From Sphagnum magellanicum (lineage: Eukaryota > Streptophyta > Sphagnopsida > Sphagnales > Sphagnaceae): a DNA stretch of 64,000 nucleotides. The translations under genes were made by a program, and so were the position numbers. Of this stretch, positions 58,931-64,000 are shown one piece after another. The DNA lies in contig CM038919.1 of assembly GCA_021904315.1 (NCBI GenBank), positions 17,415,666 to 17,479,665 of the forward strand, given 5' to 3'. The notes under the pieces were generated by a model. That model had not been told where the DNA came from. It saw only the letters and a list, made by a program, of their open reading frames with translations, and ran no database searches. Each line of letters opens with the position of its first letter. Position 1 is the stretch's first letter.

Positions 58931-59934
58931 AGTTTATATCATTATTTATATATTAAGTGTTATGAATAACAATATATTTGGACCAATATTTAAACCAATA
59001 TTATACATCATGAAAAATAAAGTTTACATCAGGACTTCTATTATATATGTATAAAATATAAAATATTTTTGACCCACTATATGAATATGTTAACCAAGAA
59101 ATTTTTTACTATATATCAAAGAAATAAAAATAAAATTTTCAATTAAACGTAGGATTAATATATGGGAGAGATCATTTTTATTATTATGTGAAATAGAAAA
59201 GAAGAAAGTAAATAATTACGTGCTTTGAATTTTTTTTAAACATAATTTAAAATCTTGTTAAATTAAAGACTTTATAGTTATGTTTTTAGTATGAATATAC
59301 AACTTTAAAAGGGGAAAAAAAATATGAACATCTTTGAAAAATATTTAAGCTTGAACTTTTTATTTTTTGATCTTGACAAACTCCGTATTACATTTAGGGT
59401 TGGGTTTTCATATAAGGTTTGTTTTTTACCTTTGTGCGATAAATATTTATGATAATTAATGAATTATCACAAAATTTGTCATATAATTAAATAATTAATA
59501 GACCATTATTTCAGATAATTTAGATGATTAATTATCAAGAATCATATAATCATTTATTTATTTAAAATAATTAACTAATCATTTGGCTTAAATTTATTTA
59601 CTTGAAAATAAAAAGTTGGATTTAATCAGATTAATTAATTTGATATTTGATTGATTAACTTTAGTATATTTTTGTTTTAATAAGTTATTGAAATCACTAT
59701 TTAAGATAATTATTCCATGTTATAGATTGCAAGTTCAACTTTTTCATGAAAAATTTTTACACCAAAATAAGTTTGATCACAATTGTCATTGTATTATTTA
59801 TTCCACAAACAATAGAACCTCTTTTAAAATTCATGAAAAAAAATAAGAATCATGGATTCATAATCAACAACCCCAACCTCGATACACAGTTTTGTTAACA
59901 TATGATTTTGAAATTAACTAATTATTTTAGAGTG
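58931..59934. repeat. AT-rich block, second copy of the higher-order repeat
   Basis: 59,395-59,880 repeats 58,020-58,640 with moderate divergence. 58,940-59,390 is AT-rich with no recognised content. Confidence 0.65.
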
Positions 59935-60440
59935 ACCCAAAATGCAGGTATTGCATTTAGGGTAGGATCTTCATATAAAAAACCCTAAACCCACATGTGT
60001 ACTTTCAGAGTGACCCTAAATGCAGGTATTGCATTTAGGGTGGGATCTTCATATAAAGAAACCCTAAACCCCACATGCGTACTTTCAGAGTGACCCCAAA
60101 TGCAGGTATTGCATTTAAGGTGGGATCTTCATATAAAGAACCCTAAACCCCACATGCGTACTTTCGGAGTGACCCTAAATGCAGGTATTGCATTTAGGGT
60201 GGGATCTTCATACAAAAGAAACCCTAAACCCCACATGCGTACTTTTGGAGTGACCCCAAATGCAGGTATTGCATTTAGGGTGGGATCTTCATATAAAGAA
60301 CCCTAAACCCCACATGCGTACTTTCGGAGTGACCCTAAATGTAGGTATTGCATTTAGGGTAAGATCTTCATATAAAGAAAGCTTAAACCCTACATGCGTC
60401 CTTTCGGAGTGACCCAAAGTGCAGGTATTGCATTTAGGGT
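59935..60440. repeat. ~78 bp satellite, block 2 (about 6.5 copies)
   Basis: The most homogeneous block. Units carry AAATGCAGGTATTGCATTTA, GGGTGGGATCTTCATA and CCCTAAACCCCACATGCGTA. CCCTAAA and TTTAGGG both occur in every unit, in opposite orientation, so each unit is partly self-complementary. Confidence 0.9.
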
Positions 60441-61309
60441 TGGGTTATTTCAAAGTGACTTTGCATATGCATATTGTGTTTAGGGCTAGGTCTTCACTTA
60501 AGGGTATCCAAACCATTTAGATGGGTTTTTTTGAAACGTGGGTATTACATTTAGGTTTGTTTTTTCATTTCAACTTGAAATACCCAAACTTATACTTACC
60601 TTTACCAACTAGAATTTTGGGGTTTCGTTGCAATACCTACATCCGTACTTACTTTTACCAACTGGAATTTTGGGGCATAATTTCAATACTTGCATTTGTA
60701 CTTACTTTTACCAAACCCTAACAAAAAAAAATCTTAGTGATATATGCCCTAAACCTAAAAAATTATACAAGCTATACAAATCATATAATGCAAAATAAAC
60801 TAATTTAAAAGAACATAGGAAAAAATTTAAAAACCAAAATTCAAAGGTTTTAAACTATAAATATTTATTAAGTGAAAGAAAATACGTTAATCTTTAAAAA
60901 TAATCAAATAAATTTCATATAAAACCAAAAGAAAAGATATGTGTTTTATCTTTGTGTGATCCTTCCAACCTAATTTTTCCACTCTTTTTGAAGAAGATAT
61001 AAAATGCAATTGTATTACTTCACATATGTGTAAACCCTAAAATTTCCCCCCCAAATTTAGCCTACTCTAGATTAATTACTATACATTTGTGAAAAACTTA
61101 TTAATTAATTTGTGTCTCAACCCTAAACCTAAAAATTTCCCCCCAAATTTAGCTTACTTTAAATTAATTACTATACATTTATGAAAAACTTATCAATTAA
61201 TTTATGTGTCTCAACCCTAAACCTAATGGTTAAGTTAGTAGGGTATGTAATTAATAGAGTAGCTAGGTTAGTAGGGTAGGTGGTTAGTACAGTAGCTTGG
61301 TTAGCGGTG
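60441..61309. repeat. AT-rich block, third partial copy of the higher-order repeat
   Basis: 60,940-61,050 repeats 58,060-58,170. 61,030-61,110 and 61,125-61,215 are a local duplication (CCAAATTTAGC(C/T)TAC, TTAATTACTATACATTT). No gene. Confidence 0.65.
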
Positions 61310-61505
61310 TGACCCAAAATGCAAGTATTGCATTTAGGGTATGATCTTCGTATAAAGATGTTTAAACTTCACATGCGTATTTTCGAAATGGCCCAAAATG
61401 CAGGTATTGCATTTAGGGTAGGATCTTTGTATAAAGAAAGCTTGAACCCCACATGCGTACTTTCGAAATGGCCCAAAATGCAGGTATTGCATTTAGGGTA
61501 AGGTT
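61310..61505. repeat. ~78 bp satellite, block 3 (about 2.5 copies)
   Basis: Same unit as the blocks at 58.7 and 60.0 kb, with CCCAAAATGCAGGTATTGCA conserved. Confidence 0.8.
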
Positions 61506-61507
61506 TT

Positions 61508-61680
61508 TAAGGTAGGGTATGTAATTAATAGGGTAGCTAGGTTAGTAGGGTAGGTGGTGAGTACAGTAGCTAGGTTAGTAGGGTAGGTGATGAGTACAGT
61601 AGCTAGGTTAATAGGGTAGGTGGTAAGTACAGTAGCTAGGTTAGTAGGGTAGGTGGTGAGTGCAGTAGCTAGGTAGAAAA
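61508..61680 (+). repeat. ~32 bp tandem repeat
   Basis: GTAGCTAGGTTAGTAGGGTA followed by GGTGGTGAGTACA repeats about five times. Two outlying units lie at 61,235-61,305. Confidence 0.8.
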
Positions 61681-61759
61681 GTGAACAGGGTAGCTATGTG
61701 TGAGGTCAAGTCCAGGGAAAAACGAGCAGGAACCAAAAAAAAAAAGTACAATGGTCAGC

Positions 61760-62110
61760 AGCAAAAAGAAATGGACTGTCATGAACCCCATCCGGTGCCA
61801 AATGAAAAAACGCAACCCATCCAGTGGACAAAACGGCCAACTGGTGCATTGGTGGCTGTTAATTCACTCTGGCCGGACTTGAGTGCTGGACCCATGAACG
61901 CACCATCCAAAAAATCCCGTTATGGACTTTTTGGATGGGAACATGAGGGTGGGTGAGTTACGGACTTTTTTCTCTTCCCCCTTCCTGCCTCCAATAGGTC
62001 TGTTTTTTTTTTTTTTTCCTCCCAGCCCCTTCCTCCAATCTACCTACCTCCCCCCACCTACCTTTTTGTATCTACCTACCTACCTCCCTCCTACCTAACC
62101 CCCATTTCCC
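61760..62110. repeat. Dispersed repeat R4 copy with T tract and CTACCTACC
   Basis: AACTGGTGCATTGGTGGCTG and TTAATTCACTCTGG match the R4 ends at 45.1 and 48.7 kb and, inverted, 54.8 kb. It is followed by a T run at 62,007-62,019 and CTACCTACC repeats. Confidence 0.5.
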
Positions 62111-62164
62111 GTCCCCATTCCCACCCTTTCATCACTTCCACCACACCGTTGTCATTATCAATGT

Positions 62165-63115
62165 GTTCTCATTCCTCATTCATGGTGCTCCTACTTTTCA
62201 TGCTCCTCCCTCTTACTCTTGATGCTCTTGCTCCTAGTGTTCTTGATACTTTTTGCTCTCCCTCTTGGTGCTCCTTTTTCCTACTCTTCATGCTCCTCCC
62301 TCTTACTCTTGATGCTATTGCTCCTAGTGTTCTTGATACTTTTTGCTCTCACTCTTGGTGCTCCTCTTTCTCGCTCCTAATGCTCTTGCTCATGGTGCTC
62401 CTCGTTTTCACTCCTGATGCTCCTGTTCCTAATGCTCCTTCCTTTCACTCCTAATGTTCCTGGTGCTCCTTCTTGGTGCTCTTTGCTCTTGCTCCTAGTG
62501 CTCCTTCCTGTTGCTCTTTGCTTTCAGTCATGGTGTTCTTTCTTATTGCACTTCATTCTTGCTCTTTGTGTTCTTGGTGTCCTACTCCTGTTGTTCTTCG
62601 CTCTCACTCCTAGTGCTCCTGGTGCTCTTGCTTTTGGTGTTTTTCATTCTCACTCCTAGTGCTCTTATTGCTCCTTGCACTCTTGGTGCTCTTTGCTCTT
62701 GCTCCTAATGCTCTTAGTACTCTTCGTTTTTGCTATTGGTGTTATTCACTCTCACTCCTTATGCTCCTACTCCTTATGCTCCTATTGTTCTTCACTTTCA
62801 TTCCTAATACTCATGGTGCTTTTGCTCCTAGTGTTTTTTGCTCTCACTCCTAGTGTTTCTTGTGCTCTTGGTGTTTTTCGCTTTCATTCCTAGTGCTCCT
62901 ACTTTTGGTGTTCCTATTACTCATTGTTTTCACTCTTGGTGTTATTTACTCTCATTCCCAATGTTCATGTTGCTCTTTGCTCTTGCTCTTGGTGCTCCTC
63001 ATTCTCATTCCTGGCACTCCTATTCCTATTGCTCTTCATTTTCATTCCCAGTGTTCCTAGTTAATGTTCCTCGCTCCTATTTCCTCACTCTTGGCTTTCA
63101 CTCTAGCTGTTTTTA
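62165..63115 (+). repeat. Long degenerate GCTCCT/TGCTCTT repeat
   Basis: About 950 bp of short degenerate units such as TGCTCCTAGTGTTCTTG. A larger unit of about 117 bp is visible at 62,190-62,350 (two copies with CATGCTCCTCCCTCTTACTC). Because the base unit is a multiple of three, it opens Leu-rich frames in several phases, none called as a gene. Confidence 0.85.
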
Positions 63116-63510
63116 ATTTTACCATTCCCCCCCTTTCTCCTTAGTTTGCCATTTCTACGCCTCTCTTCTAGTTTTGTTGCCATCACCTTTCCCTTTCCCC
63201 TTATTGTGCCATTGCCCCACACTTTCCCCTTATTCTACCATTGCCCAGCCTTTTCCCCTTACTCTGCCATTGCCCCACCCTTTCTTAATTTTGTTAGCTC
63301 CCTTCCTTTCTTAGTGCTACCATCACCCTTTTAGCAACACGTCCCTTTCTCATGGTCTTACCATCACCCTAAACCTTAAAACCCTCCTAGTAGCACCCTT
63401 TCCTATTATTCTTTTTTACCCTTTATTTTTTTGGTCTTCACCTCTCTTGTTGTGTTGCTTTCTGCATCCTTGTGTTGTTAATTTTTTTGGGTTATTGTTT
63501 GGTGCATTGG
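63116..63510. other. Pyrimidine-rich upstream region
   Basis: CCATTGCCC and CTTTCCCCTTA repeats give way to a T-rich tract ending in a TTGTTTAG acceptor-like site at about 63,517, just before the next start codon. Confidence 0.5.
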
Positions 63511-63525
63511 GTTGTTTAGTTAAAG

Positions 63526-63796
63526 ATGGTGTCTTTCATGAAGTTGAAAAAAATGCACATTCCATGCATGAAACCTTTAACCATTAATGACAACAACAAG
63601 GTCGATGATTCAACAACTACATTGATTGTGATGGTTGAAGTTCAAGATATTCCAAATGAATTAGTGCCTCCTAATGCATCAATTGATCCTTCAATATCAA
63701 TGGCTAAAGGTGAAAATCTTCAAAGTGTAAAAGTTGAAGGATCCATTGTGGATGCAATAATCAAACCATTGATTACGGTGGTTGAAAGTCAAGTTG
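63526..63796 (+). CDS. Probable first coding exon of a second gene of the C2H2-gene type (partial)
   Basis: An uninterrupted 99-residue frame (63,526-63,825) begins MVSFMKLKKMH and is acidic and polar afterwards, with VEVQDIPNELVPPNASIDPS. No domain is recognised and it has no clear sequence match to the first exon at 55.6 kb. The layout does match: an acceptor (TTGTTTAG) lies a few bases before ATG, a phase-1 donor (TTG|GTAAAG at 63,796/63,797) can end the exon, and a strong hairpin plus CAATACC motif follow in the presumed intron. If so, the next exon (with a zinc finger) should lie beyond the window. The alternative is a small unrelated gene or chance frame ending at 63,825. Confidence 0.4.
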
Positions 63797-63841
63797 GTAA
63801 AGGTGACCAATTTGGTCAACACTAATGTTGAAAAAACCCTC

Positions 63842-63877
63842 ACCCCACCTTCTTTCATGTGAGAAAGAAGGTGGGGT
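63842..63877 (+). repeat. Strong hairpin after the 63.5 kb exon
   Basis: Perfect 15 bp stem starting ACCCCACCTTCTTTC, loop ATGTGA, followed by eight T residues. A CAATACCCCCATG motif follows at about 63,952. It parallels the intronic hairpin at 56,140-56,171, which contains the related CACCTTCC arm. Confidence 0.85.
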
Positions 63878-64000
63878 TTTTTTTCCCAAATTTCTTCATG
63901 TGATACCCCCATGTTTTGGGCACATTTTTTTTGTCTGAATTTTTTGATTCAATACCCCCATGCTTCAAAAATGTTAATTACATTTAACAATTAATTCGTT

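Noticed and set aside
59935-60440. CRISPR-like array
   Set aside because: A homogeneous tandem satellite; the parts between shared motifs are themselves conserved.
62149-63116. Leu-rich, membrane-like proteins of 60-100 residues
   Set aside because: They are translations of a degenerate GCTCCT-type repeat and overlap in different frames.
63837-63885. Rho-independent bacterial-type terminator (hairpin plus T run)
   Set aside because: Looks like one, but every gene in the window is eukaryotic; better read as an intronic inverted repeat.

Overview
This window looks like gene-poor nuclear DNA from a land plant with a large, repeat-filled genome. Evidence: two genes of plant-specific families (an atypical group VIII bHLH factor and a Ser-rich protein with paired PFxWEEaPGxPK motifs of the DUF688 kind), plant-type GT-AG introns, short interstitial (TTTAGGG)n tracts, a worn Ty1/copia element primed by initiator Met tRNA, PIF/Harbinger remnants and several small foldback elements. 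A seed-free plant such as a fern or lycophyte is my guess from gene style and repeat load; the sequence does not prove it.

Layout. 1-23.6 kb: AT-rich repeat territory. It has two related, dead PIF/Harbinger transposase copies (2.0-4.7 kb and 15.3-16.9 kb), a Tourist-like MITE with TAA flanks, other inverted-repeat elements, several minisatellites, and one ~340 bp repeat present in opposite orientations at the window start and at 21.5 kb. 23.6-30.1 kb: simple repeats, a pyrimidine-rich leader, then a five-exon bHLH gene encoding about 653 residues; its large first intron contains a decayed tandem repeat. 30.1-38.6 kb: intergenic DNA with a 25 bp minisatellite and a worn Ty1/copia element (minus strand). 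39.5-44.0 kb: the DUF688-like gene on the minus strand, with a probable missed 3' exon and a repeat-built upstream region. 44-55 kb: dispersed repeats, MITE pairs and one spliced-looking gene fragment near 50.5 kb.

55-64 kb is the most unusual part. A multi-exon gene encodes four near-identical 20-residue repeats followed by one C2H2 zinc finger and a conserved-looking tail. Its probable 5' leader intron has three near-perfect GC-rich hairpins, and its next intron has another hairpin. It is followed by about 4 kb of satellite arrays built around a GCAATACC core (or its complement) mixed with telomere-like TTTAGGG. At 63.5 kb a second exon shows the same design (acceptor just before ATG, phase-1 donor, then a strong hairpin and a CAATACC motif), which suggests a second family member running off the window.

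No operon-like cooperation is expected. The bHLH and DUF688-like genes are about 10 kb apart, convergent, and not obviously linked in function. Exon boundaries were inferred by eye from frame, splice consensus and protein continuity; no transcript evidence was available.
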